Assembly (NCBI RefSeq): GCF_945952055.1
Contig: NZ_CAMFHB010000044.1
Location: 1 to 52,591 of the forward strand
Source of the DNA: an uncultured Alsobacter sp.
GTDB lineage: Bacteria; Pseudomonadota; Alphaproteobacteria; Rhizobiales; Beijerinckiaceae
Direction of reading: 5' to 3'
Length of the DNA: 52,591 nt
The notes under the pieces were generated by a model. It did no database searches. It saw only the letters and a program-made list of their open reading frames with translations, and was not told the origin of the DNA. A program made the translations under genes and the position numbers. Below are positions 28,414 to 36,649 of this stretch, piece by piece. Every line of letters starts with the position of its first letter. The stretch's first letter is position 1.

Positions 28414-29340
28414 ATGTCACCCGTCGCCGCCAGCCTCGTCCCCGTCTTCCTGCTCATCGTCACCGGCTGGGCGGTGCGCGTCTCCGGAATCGTCAACGAA
28501 AGCCACTGGGCCGGCTTCGAGAAGGTGACGTACCTGGTCCTGTTCCCAGCCCTTGTGGTCGAGACGCTGGCGCGCGCCGACCTCGCCCATGCGCCGCTGG
28601 CCGCGGTCGGCGGCGCCTTGATGGGCGCCATCCTGCTGATGGCGGCCCTGCTCCTGGCGACCCGCCCTCTGATGGCGCGCTGGCTCGCCATCGACGGCCC
28701 CTCGTTCACCTCGGTGTTCCAGGGCGCCCTGCGCTGGAACACCTTCGTGGCCATCGCGCTGTGCGGCAGCCTGTTCGGCAAGGAGGGCACCACGCTGTGC
28801 GCGGTGGCGATCGCGGCGATGATTCCGCTGCTCAACGTCACCTGCGTCCTCGTGCTGTCGCGCCATGCGGGCGGCGCGCCGCTCGGACCGGCGGCCCTCG
28901 CCGGGACGCTCATCCGCAACCCGTTCATCTGGTCGAGCCTGCTCGGCATCGCCATCAACGCCACGGGCGCGCCGGTTCCGGCCACGGTGCTGTCCTACGC
29001 GGAGATCCTCGGCCGGGCCTCGCTGGCGGCCGGGCTGCTGGTGGTGGGTGCCGGCCTGGATCTGGCGCGTCTGCGTCGGCCCAGCCTGGCGCTCGCCCTG
29101 GCGACGGTCGTCAAGCTCGCCGGCATGCCCCTGCTCGCGGCCACCCTGGCCCGCCTGTTCGGCGTGGAGGGCGTCCCACTCGCCGTGGTTGTGTTGTGTA
29201 CGGCAGCGCCAACGGCGAGCGGCTCCTACATGCTGGCGCGACAGATGGGCGGCAATGCCCCGCTGATGGCGGAGATCCTGACCGTGCAGACACTTGTCGC
29301 CCTGATCACGATCCCCTTCGCCCTCGCCTGGCTGTCGTGA
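28414..29340 (+). CDS. AEC-family (auxin efflux carrier type) transporter
   Basis: A 308-residue inner-membrane carrier with about ten helices in two inverted halves. It begins with SLVPVFLLIVTGWAVRVSGI and has FVAIALCGSLFGKEGTTL, then SGSYMLARQMGGNAPLMAEI near the C-terminus, the typical AEC end. Bacterial relatives export or import malonate, malate and other organic acids, so a substrate related to malonate is possible but not shown. The start at 28414 fits the first helix; a longer frame from 28342 adds a non-membrane head. No clear ribosome binding site. Confidence 0.88.
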   Translation: MSPVAASLVPVFLLIVTGWAVRVSGIVNESHWAGFEKVTYLVLFPALVVETLARADLAHAPLAAVGGALMGAILLMAALLLATRPLMARWLAIDGPSFTSVFQGALRWNTFVAIALCGSLFGKEGTTLCAVAIAAMIPLLNVTCVLVLSRHAGGAPLGPAALAGTLIRNPFIWSSLLGIAINATGAPVPATVLSYAEILGRASLAAGLLVVGAGLDLARLRRPSLALALATVVKLAGMPLLAATLARLFGVEGVPLAVVVLCTAAPTASGSYMLARQMGGNAPLMAEILTVQTLVALITIPFALAWLS

Positions 29341-29549
29341 GGGCCTGGCCCAGTCGCGACAAAATACAACCTCTAGTAGATTTCAATTTCCCTTCGGGGT
29401 TGCCAGTTCTGCAGTGCGCGTCTTCAGCACGCAATTTGCAACCCCCGCGTATCCATTTGGTTCTATACATTCTGTGCGTTCAATGGCACTCTGAGTTTCA
29501 GCGAATCGTCCTTCGCTCATTTTTCAGAAAAACCATTTCAGAGGCACCG

Positions 29550-29765
29550 ATGACGACAACATTGATGCGCCCGGCCACCGTCACGCACATCCAGCAGCAG
29601 CCCATGGCCACGCCCGAGAAGGCGGACGAGGCTGCCCGCTACATCGGCCAGATGACCGGCGAGATGGCCCTGCTCGCCCGCGGCGCCCGGCTCGACACGC
29701 TCGCCTATTTCCTGGAGATGGCGCGCATCGAGGCCCAGACCATGGCGTCCCGGCTGGCGCGCTGA
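29550..29765 (+). CDS. Hypothetical protein (71 aa)
   Basis: A small soluble protein with no recognised domain. A flexible head (MTTTLMRPATVTHIQQQPMA) precedes two predicted helices (ADEAARYIGQMTGEMALLAR and RLDTLAYFLEMARIEAQTMA). GAGG lies five bases before the ATG. A 209-base AT-richer stretch precedes it, similar to the region before the other 71-residue gene at 25977. It converges with dprA. Function unknown; the helical pattern would suit a small dimerising regulator, which is speculation. Confidence 0.65.
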   Translation: MTTTLMRPATVTHIQQQPMATPEKADEAARYIGQMTGEMALLARGARLDTLAYFLEMARIEAQTMASRLAR

Positions 29766-29817
29766 CGCCACGCATCCGAAGGATCGGGCAAGGGAGCGAC
29801 GAAGGCCCCGGGCTCGA

Positions 29818-31056
29818 TCAGGCGGAGGTCGGGCGCAGGGACACCTTCGTTCCGGCGTGACGGTCCAGGAGGCCTCGGCTCTCCAGTTCGTACAGGGCCA
29901 GGTGGACCGTGCCGGGATGAAGGGACGACATGCGGATCAGGTCGTCCACGCTCACGGGCGAGGGTCCCAGCAGCCCGGCGATGGTGATCGCCGGGTCGAC
30001 GGCATGAACCCGCTCCTGGCGGACGGGCTCGCGGCGGGCCGGTTCATCCTGCAGCACCAGGGGGCGCCCGGCCCCCGGTTCGGCCAGATAGTCGATCTCG
30101 TCGAAGAGCGGCTCGTCGGGTTCGGGGCTCTCCTGCTCGCGGGCGAGGTGCTGTCCGTCGAAGGGTTTGCGCAGGAGCGGCTCCAGCACCTCCAGCACGT
30201 CCTCCAGCCCGGTGACCAGGGTGGCGCCCTGGCGGATCAGGTCGTTGGTGCCCTGGGCGCGGGGATCGAGCGGCGAGCCGGGAACGGCCATGACCTCCCG
30301 CCCCTGCTCCAGCGCGAACCGGGCCGTGATCAGCGAGCCGGATTTCCGGGCGGCCTCGATCAGCACCGTGCCCAGCCCCAGGCCCGACACCAGGCGGTTG
30401 CGGCGCGGAAAGTCACGGCCCCGCGGCTCCCAGCCGGTGGGCATCTCGCTCAACGCGACGCCGGTCTCCAGCACCTGCTCCAGCAAGGCGGCGTGCTCGG
30501 GTGGATAAGGGTGTTCGTGCCCTCCGGCGAGCACGGCGACCGTGCCGGTGGCCAGACTCGCCTCGTGGGCGCGGGCGTCGATGCCGCGCGCCAGCCCCGA
30601 CACGATGGTGAAGCCCGCGCGGCCCAGCCCCGCCGCCAGCGACCGGGCGAACTGCTGGCCCGCCGCCGAGGCGTTCCGGGATCCCACGATGGCCACGGCC
30701 GGAGCCGAGAGGCAGCGGGCGTCGCCGCGCAGCCCCAGGATCGGGGGAGCGTCGGCGATGGCGGCCAGGGGCACCGGATAGTCCGGTTCACCCGTGGCCA
30801 CGAACACCACGCCGAGCCGGGCGGCGAGCTCCATCTCCCGCTCCGCCTCGGCCATGGTCGTGATGCGCGGCACCGGCACATGGCGCTGGCGCGCCAGCCC
30901 GGGCAACTCGCGCAGGGCCTCGGCGGCGCTGCCGAAGTGGTTGACCAGCTTGCGGAAGGTGCGCGGGCCGACGCCCTCGCTCCGGATCAGCCGCAGCCAT
31001 TCGAGCCGCTGCGCGTCGGTCAGCCTGACGACCGGTCGCGCAGCGCCCTCGCTCAT
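29818..31056 (-). CDS. dprA: DNA-processing protein DprA
   Basis: A single-strand DNA-binding protein (412 residues) that loads RecA on incoming DNA during transformation. An N-terminal SAM/HhH-like domain ([20 protein letters not shown]) precedes the Rossmann core with [36 protein letters not shown] and [15 protein letters not shown]-terminal winged helix (residues ~340-412) closes it. The start at 31056 overlaps the plsY stop as ATGA. No other competence gene is in the window. Confidence 0.94.
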   Translation of the reverse strand: MSEGAARPVVRLTDAQRLEWLRLIRSEGVGPRTFRKLVNHFGSAAEALRELPGLARQRHVPVPRITTMAEAEREMELAARLGVVFVATGEPDYPVPLAAIADAPPILGLRGDARCLSAPAVAIVGSRNASAAGQQFARSLAAGLGRAGFTIVSGLARGIDARAHEASLATGTVAVLAGGHEHPYPPEHAALLEQVLETGVALSEMPTGWEPRGRDFPRRNRLVSGLGLGTVLIEAARKSGSLITARFALEQGREVMAVPGSPLDPRAQGTNDLIRQGATLVTGLEDVLEVLEPLLRKPFDGQHLAREQESPEPDEPLFDEIDYLAEPGAGRPLVLQDEPARREPVRQERVHAVDPAITIAGLLGPSPVSVDDLIRMSSLHPGTVHLALYELESRGLLDRHAGTKVSLRPTSA

Positions 31057-31640
31057 CCCTTCTGTCCTATCCTGCCCTCGGTGCCGGCGCGCAGCCGGGC
31101 GATGTTGGCGCGGTGCATCCACCACAGGGCGGCGGCGAGGGCGACATAGACCAGTGCGGCCTGCGGGCGCCCGAGCGCCAGCAGCACCAGCGGCGTCGCA
31201 GCGCTGGCCACGAGGGCGGCGAGCGAGGAATAGCGGAACAGCACCGCGCAGCCGAGCCAGAGCCCCGCGAAGGCGAGGCCGGCGGGCCAGGCCACGGCGA
31301 ACAGCGTGCCCAGGAAGGTGGCAACGCCCTTGCCGCCCTTGAAGCCGAGCCACACCGGAAACAGGTGGCCGGTGAAGGCGCCGATGGCGCCGGCCAGCGC
31401 GGCCGGCTCGCCCCAGCGCGCCGCGATCAGCACCGCGACCGTGCCCTTCAGGGCGTCGCCCAGGAGCGTCGCGGCGGCCAGCCCCTTGCGGCCGGTGCGC
31501 AGGACGTTGGTCGCCCCGATGTTTCCCGAGCCGATGGTGCGGATGTCCTGCGTGCCGGCGAGGCGCGTGAGGACGAGCCCGAAGGGGATCGAGCCGAGCA
31601 GATAGCCCACGACGAGGGCGAAGAAGAGCATCAGCGACAC
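31053..31640 (-). CDS. plsY: Glycerol-3-phosphate acyltransferase PlsY
   Basis: A membrane acyltransferase (195 residues) that uses acyl phosphate to make lysophosphatidate, the first step of phospholipid synthesis. It shows the three conserved motifs: [28 protein letters not shown] and [15 protein letters not shown]. About five membrane helices. It lies between the pyrC-like gene and dprA, 108 bases after the former. Confidence 0.95.
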   Translation of the reverse strand: MSLMLFFALVVGYLLGSIPFGLVLTRLAGTQDIRTIGSGNIGATNVLRTGRKGLAAATLLGDALKGTVAVLIAARWGEPAALAGAIGAFTGHLFPVWLGFKGGKGVATFLGTLFAVAWPAGLAFAGLWLGCAVLFRYSSLAALVASAATPLVLLALGRPQAALVYVALAAALWWMHRANIARLRAGTEGRIGQKG

Positions 31641-31748
31641 GGACGTGCCTCCGGGAAGGGCCAGACTGCGAAACGCCTCGGCCGGGCGTCAAGGGCCGAG
31701 GCGCATTTTCAATTTCGAGTGGAATTGTGCAGGTTTACGGCGCGCCGA

Positions 31749-33050
31749 TCAAACTTCGCCGTGAACCAGGCGCCCCGCCACGATGGTGGCGTGGACCCGC
31801 CCCTGCAGCCGCGCGCCGTCGAAGGGCGTGTTCTTGGAGATCGAGCGCAGGTCGGCGGGATCGAGCACGAAGGGCTCGTCCGGATCGAACAGGATCATGT
31901 CGGCCGGCGCGCCACGCGCGAGCCGGCCCTGGCGCAGCCCCATGATCTCGGCCGGACGGCTGGACATGGCCCGCAGCAGCTTCACCAGAGACAGTTCGCC
32001 GGCATGGACGAGCCGCAGGCCCGCAGCCAGCATGGTCTCCAGCCCGATCGCGCCGTCCGCGCATTCGGCGAAGGGCACGCGCTTCGTCTCGACGTCCTGG
32101 GGATTGTGGTCGGAGACGACCACGTCGATGATTCCCTCCGCCAGCGCCTCGACCACGCTGAGCCGGTCGTCCTCGTGGCGCAGCGGCGGCGACAGCTTCA
32201 GGAAGGTCCGGTAGGGCCCGATGTCGTTCTCGTTCAGCGTCAGGGAGTTGATCGAGACGCCGCATGTGGCGTCGAGGCCGTCCCGCTTGGCCCGGGCCAT
32301 AATGGCCACCGAGTCAGCGCACGACACCATGGCGGCGTGGTAGCGGCCCTGGGTCAGGCGCACGAGCCGGAGGTCGCGCTCGAGCACGATCGTCTCGGCC
32401 TCGCGCGGGATGCCGAGCAGGCCGAGCCGGCTGGCGTTCTCGCCCTCGTTGACCACGCCGTCGCCCACGAGGTCGGGATCCTCGCAGTGCTGGACGATGA
32501 GGGCTCCGATGTCGCGGGCGTAGGTGAGCGCCCGGCGCATCACCTGGGGATTGGCCACGGTCTTCAGGCCGTCGGTCACGAACGCGGCGCCGGCCTCGGT
32601 GAGAAGGCCGATCTCCGTCATCTCGCGCCCGTGCAGGCCCTTGGTCAGCGCCGCCGCCGGCATCACCCGGACGATACCGGTGTCGCGGGCGCGGCGCATC
32701 AGGTAGTCGACCACCGCCGGGTCGTCGATCGGCGGATTGGTGTCGGGCATGCAGACGACCGTCGTCACACCGCCCGCCGCCGCGGCGCGGCTGGCCGAGG
32801 CGATGGTCTCGCGGTGCTCGGCGCCGGGCTCGCCCACGAAGGCGCGCATGTCGACGAGGCCGGGCGCCAGGACCCGGCCGCGGGCGTCGATCTCGCGCGC
32901 GCCGTCCGGCCGCGACCCGCGCAGGCTCGGACCGAGGTCGCAGATGACGCCGCCTTCGGCGTAGAGGTCGCCGTTCTCCTCGCGCCCGCTCGCCGGATCG
33001 ACGAGGCGCGCGTTGCGGATGATCAGCGGGGCGGCGGTCACGTCGGGCAT
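31749..33050 (-). CDS. Dihydroorotase-like protein PyrC', probably non-catalytic
   Basis: A 433-residue amidohydrolase-fold protein homologous to class I dihydroorotase. The metal motif normally written D-M-H-x-H reads D67-M-R-A-F71 here, so both first-site histidines are lost. HCED (His187) and SDHNPQD remain. This is the pattern of the pseudo-dihydroorotases that assemble with aspartate transcarbamoylase and stabilise it without activity. It starts seven bases after pyrB, which supports a structural partnership. A functional dihydroorotase must be encoded elsewhere. Confidence 0.88.
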   Translation of the reverse strand: MPDVTAAPLIIRNARLVDPASGREENGDLYAEGGVICDLGPSLRGSRPDGAREIDARGRVLAPGLVDMRAFVGEPGAEHRETIASASRAAAAGGVTTVVCMPDTNPPIDDPAVVDYLMRRARDTGIVRVMPAAALTKGLHGREMTEIGLLTEAGAAFVTDGLKTVANPQVMRRALTYARDIGALIVQHCEDPDLVGDGVVNEGENASRLGLLGIPREAETIVLERDLRLVRLTQGRYHAAMVSCADSVAIMARAKRDGLDATCGVSINSLTLNENDIGPYRTFLKLSPPLRHEDDRLSVVEALAEGIIDVVVSDHNPQDVETKRVPFAECADGAIGLETMLAAGLRLVHAGELSLVKLLRAMSSRPAEIMGLRQGRLARGAPADMILFDPDEPFVLDPADLRSISKNTPFDGARLQGRVHATIVAGRLVHGEV

Positions 33051-33057
33051 GCGCGCC

Positions 33058-34011
33058 TCACTGGTTCGGCAGGTGGCGCGAGAGCGCCTCGAGGACGGCC
33101 ATGCGCACCGCCACGCCCATCTCCACCTGTTCGCGGATGAGCGACTGGGCCCCGTCGGCCACCTCCGAGGCGATCTCGACGCCGCGGTTCATGGGCCCCG
33201 GATGCATCACGAGCGCGTCGGGGGCGGCGTGCGAGAGCTTCTCGGCGTCGAGCCCGAAGTAGCGGAAATACTCCTTCACCGACGGGACGAAGGAGCCGTT
33301 CATGCGCTCGCGCTGGAGGCGCAGCATCATCACGATGTCCGCCCCGGCCAGGCCCTTGCGCATGTCCGTGAACACCGTCACGCCCATCCGCTCGATGCCC
33401 GGCGGCAGCAGGGTGGACGGCCCGATGACACGCACCTCTGCGCCCATGGCGTTGAGCAGGATGATGTTGGAGCGCGCCACGCGCGAATGCAGGATGTCGC
33501 CGCAGATGGCGACCACGAGCCCGCGGATCCGGCCCTTGTTGCGGCGGATCGTCAACGCGTCGAGGAGCGCCTGGGTCGGATGCTCGTGCGCGCCGTCGCC
33601 CGCGTTCACCACCGAGCACTCGACCTTGCGGGCCAGCAGGTGCACGGCGCCGGCGGCGTGGTGGCGCACGATGATGATGTCCGGGCGCATGGCCGAGAGC
33701 GTCATCGCCGTGTCGATCAGCGTCTCGCCCTTCTTGATGGAGGACGAGGCCACCGACATGTTCATGACGTCCGCGCCGAGCCGCTTGCCCGCGAGCTCGA
33801 ACGAGGCCTGCGTGCGCGTCGACGCCTCGAAGAACAGGTTGATCTGCGTTCGCCCGCGCAGCGTCGTCTTCTTCTTCTCGACCTGCCGGGAGACCTCGAC
33901 GGCCTCGTCGGCGAGATCCAGCAGCATGGTGATGTCATGGGGCGAAAGGCCCTCGATCCCCAGCAGGTGCCGGTGCGGAAAGAGAGGGGGCGGTGTTGCG
34001 AGCGCGCTCAT
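33058..34011 (-). CDS. pyrB: Aspartate carbamoyltransferase catalytic chain
   Basis: An enzyme of 317 residues making carbamoyl aspartate, the committed step of pyrimidine synthesis. [20 protein letters not shown] carries the carbamoyl-phosphate site [16 protein letters not shown] the second, and [12 protein letters not shown] the C-terminal loop. The ATG at 34011 has no Shine-Dalgarno, and a good promoter ends ten bases upstream, so the mRNA may be nearly leaderless. An in-frame ATG at 34050 would add 13 residues but lies upstream of that promoter's start point. First gene of pyrB-pyrC'-plsY-dprA. Confidence 0.94.
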   Translation of the reverse strand: MSALATPPPLFPHRHLLGIEGLSPHDITMLLDLADEAVEVSRQVEKKKTTLRGRTQINLFFEASTRTQASFELAGKRLGADVMNMSVASSSIKKGETLIDTAMTLSAMRPDIIIVRHHAAGAVHLLARKVECSVVNAGDGAHEHPTQALLDALTIRRNKGRIRGLVVAICGDILHSRVARSNIILLNAMGAEVRVIGPSTLLPPGIERMGVTVFTDMRKGLAGADIVMMLRLQRERMNGSFVPSVKEYFRYFGLDAEKLSHAAPDALVMHPGPMNRGVEIASEVADGAQSLIREQVEMGVAVRMAVLEALSRHLPNQ

Positions 34012-34021
34012 CAAAGCGACT

Positions 34022-34050
34022 GCTATAGGCAGCTTGCCCGTCCCCCGCAA
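34022..34050 (-). promoter_or_regulatory. Promoter of pyrB
   Basis: Minus strand: TTGCGG, 17 bases, TATAGC, with the pyrB ATG only ten bases after the -10 box. The expected start point would leave a 3-5 base leader. Confidence 0.55.
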
Positions 34051-34530
34051 GCGACGGCGGGGCGTTTTGCACCGCGATCGCTCGGCCGAGGCGGTTGTAA
34101 AGTTAACTTGACACGCACCGTGTAAATCAAGTAGTTCAACAGAAGCGTAAGGTCACGCTGCCTCCGGCAGAAATTTTTTTCTGTTATTTCATGGATTACA
34201 AATCCGATATTCGCGGCGATTGCCAAATCCGCGACTGTCGTTGCTGCCGGCGAATGGCCAAGCTGCCGCTAATCGCTTGGTCGCGGGATGTTTTTTAGCG
34301 CTCCTTATTTGTATTTTCGAGGAAACGCCAAAGTCACGCCCGGGATGCGACGCCAGACGATCGCGTCATATTCTCCACAGCGCAGGCGTCTCATCCAGTC
34401 GAATGTCACTGGGCCTCGCCCCCTCGACGGTTTGCCCGGCCCTCTAGTCTTTCGTCGTTGCAGCGTTGTTGCGCTTACGGTTTGTATATCCTGAAGTAAC
34501 ATATGCTAATTCCGGCTGTTTCTCACCAAT

Positions 34531-34551
34531 TTCCGGATGGATCATCCGGAA
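34531..34551. promoter_or_regulatory. Perfect dyad upstream of the chemosensory operon
   Basis: TTCCGGAT-GGATC-ATCCGGAA: 8-bp arms and a 5-base spacer, 75 bases before the receptor ATG. The size and symmetry suit an operator for a dimeric regulator; it could also fold in the mRNA leader. Confidence 0.5.
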
Positions 34552-34626
34552 AACAACAGTATTCCCGCGTCTCTCCTTTAATCTCTTGCGTGCTTTGTCG
34601 GCCCACACCCGATGTGGAGAACGACG

Positions 34627-36621
34627 ATGGCCCTCATGAAGACGGATGGAAGCAGCAACACCCTGAACGGCCGGTCCTACACCAATGGACATGCGAGGCC
34701 GATCGGCGCCACGCCGGAGCTGGCCAGCCTGGTCAAGCGCGCCGTGGACCAGAAGTCCGCTCCCTCCGCCATCGGGACCGCACGGGCCCAGAAGCGCCAG
34801 CGGACCTTCTCCCGCCAGCAGAAGGCCGCCGAGCGCGTCGCCTCCGCCACCACCCAGCTCGCCAGCGGCATCGCCGAGGCCGCCGCCGCATCCGAAGAGC
34901 TGCGCAAGGCCATGGAGCAGATCGCGGCGGGGGCCGAGCAGGCCGCCAGCGCCTCCCAGCAGTCCCAGCGGGCCATCACCCTCATCGCGACGAAGATCAC
35001 GGACAGCCGACAGTCCGCCGAGACGTCGCTCGAGAAGACGGACATGCTGAAGCGGCGCGTCGCCGATCTCGGCCAGCAGATCCTCGCCTCGGTGAAGAGC
35101 ATCTCGCGGGCGGCCGAACGCCAGGAAGCGTCCGTCAGCATGGTGGCGGAGCTCGATCACCAGGCCGCCAACATCGGCGAGATCGTCAAGGCCGTCGCCC
35201 ACATCGCCGACCAGACCAACCTCCTGGCGCTCAACGCGGCCATCGAGGCGGCACGGGCCGGGCAGCACGGCAAGGGCTTCGCCGTGGTGGCCGACGAGGT
35301 CCGCACCCTGGCCGAGACGTCCGAGAAGAGCGCCCGCGACATCCAGGAGCTCGTCGCGCAGATCCAGTCCGAGGTGACCGTCGTGTCCGACGGCATCAAG
35401 CGCTCGGCGGCGGTCGCCAAGACGGGCGTCGAGGTGGGCCAGGCGATCAACGAGCAGCTCGCGACGATCGAGACCGACATGGTGACGATCCAGGAGGGCT
35501 CGAAGGAAATCCTGCGCGCCTCCAACGAGGCCGATGCCGGCGCCCGTGAGGGGCAGCAGGGCGTCGAGGCCATCGCCACCGCCGCGACCGAGCAGGCCTC
35601 GGCGTGCGAGGAGGCCGTCAAGACCGTGATGCAGCAGACGACCGCGCTCGACCAGAGCCAGCAGGCGTCGAGCGAGCTCTCGGAGCTGTCGGAAGAGCTG
35701 AAGAACAGCACGGACATCGCCAAGAGCGCCGAGGAAGTGGCCTCGACCTCCGAGGAGCTGTCCTCCGCCATGGAAGAGATCAACCGCTCAGCGACCCAGA
35801 TCATGACCGCCATCGACCAGATCAGCCGTGGCGCACAGCAGCAGTCGGCCGCCTCCCAGCAGTCCGCCGCCGCGATCCTCCAGATCGAGCGTGCCGCCCA
35901 GCTGTCGACGGAACGTGCCAAGGTTGCGACCGAGAAGAGCGACGCCATGACCGCCGCGCTCAAGGCCAACAGCGACTCCGTCCGGCAGATGATCGCCAAC
36001 GTCCAGACCTCGGTCGAGGACAACGCCACCTCGCGCGACCAGATCAACGCCCTGGAGCAGATCAGCCGGCGCATCGACAAGATCGTGGACGCGATCACGA
36101 CCGTCTCCATCCAGACCAACATGCTGGCCGTGAACGGCTCGGTGGAGGCCGCGCGGGCGGGCGAGTTCGGCAAGGGCTTCGCGGTCGTGTCGACCGACAT
36201 CCGCAACCTGGCCCGCGACAGCTCGGAGAACGCCGAGCGCATCAAGGACCTGGTGAAGGCCGTCCAGGACCAGATCGTGACGGTCCGCCGCGACCTCGAG
36301 GACATCGGGACCCAGGCGGCCCTCGAGGTCGAGAAAAACAGCTCGATCGGCCAGGCGCTGGCCACCGTGGCCGAGGAGATGGCCGTGGTCGGACAGGGCA
36401 ACGCCAGCCTCGTGGAGGCCGCCGGCGAGATCCTCTCCGCCCTCGGCGAGGCGCGCAAGGGTGTCGACGAGATCGCCACCGCCGCCGGCCAGGCCATGCA
36501 GGCGGCCGGCCAGGCCGCCGGCGCGGCCAAGGAGCAGGCCAAGGGGTCGGAAGACCTCGCCGCCGCCGTCGAGGAGATCGCGTCGATCGCCGACGAGCTC
36601 CAGAACACCGACGCCGCCTGA
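34627..36621 (+). CDS. Soluble chemoreceptor with two tandem MCP signalling hairpins
   Basis: A 664-residue cytoplasmic methyl-accepting protein with no membrane helix and no recognisable ligand domain. After a ~60-residue disordered head come two full antiparallel coiled-coil hairpins. The first spans ~60-345 with tip [17 protein letters not shown] at 196-212. The second spans ~360-640 with tip [17 protein letters not shown] at 496-512. Methylation-like SEEL..AME(Q/E)I segments occur in both (from 89 and 375); the second has 14 extra residues. Receptors normally carry one hairpin. GGAG lies seven bases before the ATG; it is the first gene of the operon, 28 bases before the CheW gene. Its input is unknown and probably comes from a partner. 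Confidence 0.92.
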   Translation: MALMKTDGSSNTLNGRSYTNGHARPIGATPELASLVKRAVDQKSAPSAIGTARAQKRQRTFSRQQKAAERVASATTQLASGIAEAAAASEELRKAMEQIAAGAEQAASASQQSQRAITLIATKITDSRQSAETSLEKTDMLKRRVADLGQQILASVKSISRAAERQEASVSMVAELDHQAANIGEIVKAVAHIADQTNLLALNAAIEAARAGQHGKGFAVVADEVRTLAETSEKSARDIQELVAQIQSEVTVVSDGIKRSAAVAKTGVEVGQAINEQLATIETDMVTIQEGSKEILRASNEADAGAREGQQGVEAIATAATEQASACEEAVKTVMQQTTALDQSQQASSELSELSEELKNSTDIAKSAEEVASTSEELSSAMEEINRSATQIMTAIDQISRGAQQQSAASQQSAAAILQIERAAQLSTERAKVATEKSDAMTAALKANSDSVRQMIANVQTSVEDNATSRDQINALEQISRRIDKIVDAITTVSIQTNMLAVNGSVEAARAGEFGKGFAVVSTDIRNLARDSSENAERIKDLVKAVQDQIVTVRRDLEDIGTQAALEVEKNSSIGQALATVAEEMAVVGQGNASLVEAAGEILSALGEARKGVDEIATAAGQAMQAAGQAAGAAKEQAKGSEDLAAAVEEIASIADELQNTDAA

Positions 36622-36649
36622 TCGCGTCCCGCGCCCGAGGAGACACTCC

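Larger units (their letters stand above)
34012..34626. other. 615-base divergent intergenic region, AT-rich
   Basis: It lies between pyrB (minus) and the chemosensory operon (plus). From ~34090 to 34610 it is clearly AT-richer than the flanks. It holds the pyrB promoter at its left end and a perfect dyad at 34531-34551. Short frames inside (for example 75 codons from 34220) lack a ribosome binding site and coding-like composition, so I call no gene. A small RNA cannot be excluded. Confidence 0.55.

Noticed and set aside
28215-29765. A 516-codon plus-strand frame overlapping the AEC transporter gene
   Set aside because: Only its last 72 codons (from 29550) have a ribosome binding site and plausible composition. 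The rest is a shadow of the transporter gene in another frame.
34220-34494. Short plus-strand frames in the AT-rich gap before the chemosensory operon
   Set aside because: No ribosome binding site and no sensible protein composition. The region looks regulatory rather than coding.
34100-34626. A sigma-70 promoter for the chemosensory operon
   Set aside because: Several TTG- and TAT-like hexamers exist (for example TTGCGC and TATATC near 34470-34490), but none had 16-18 base spacing in a convincing pair.
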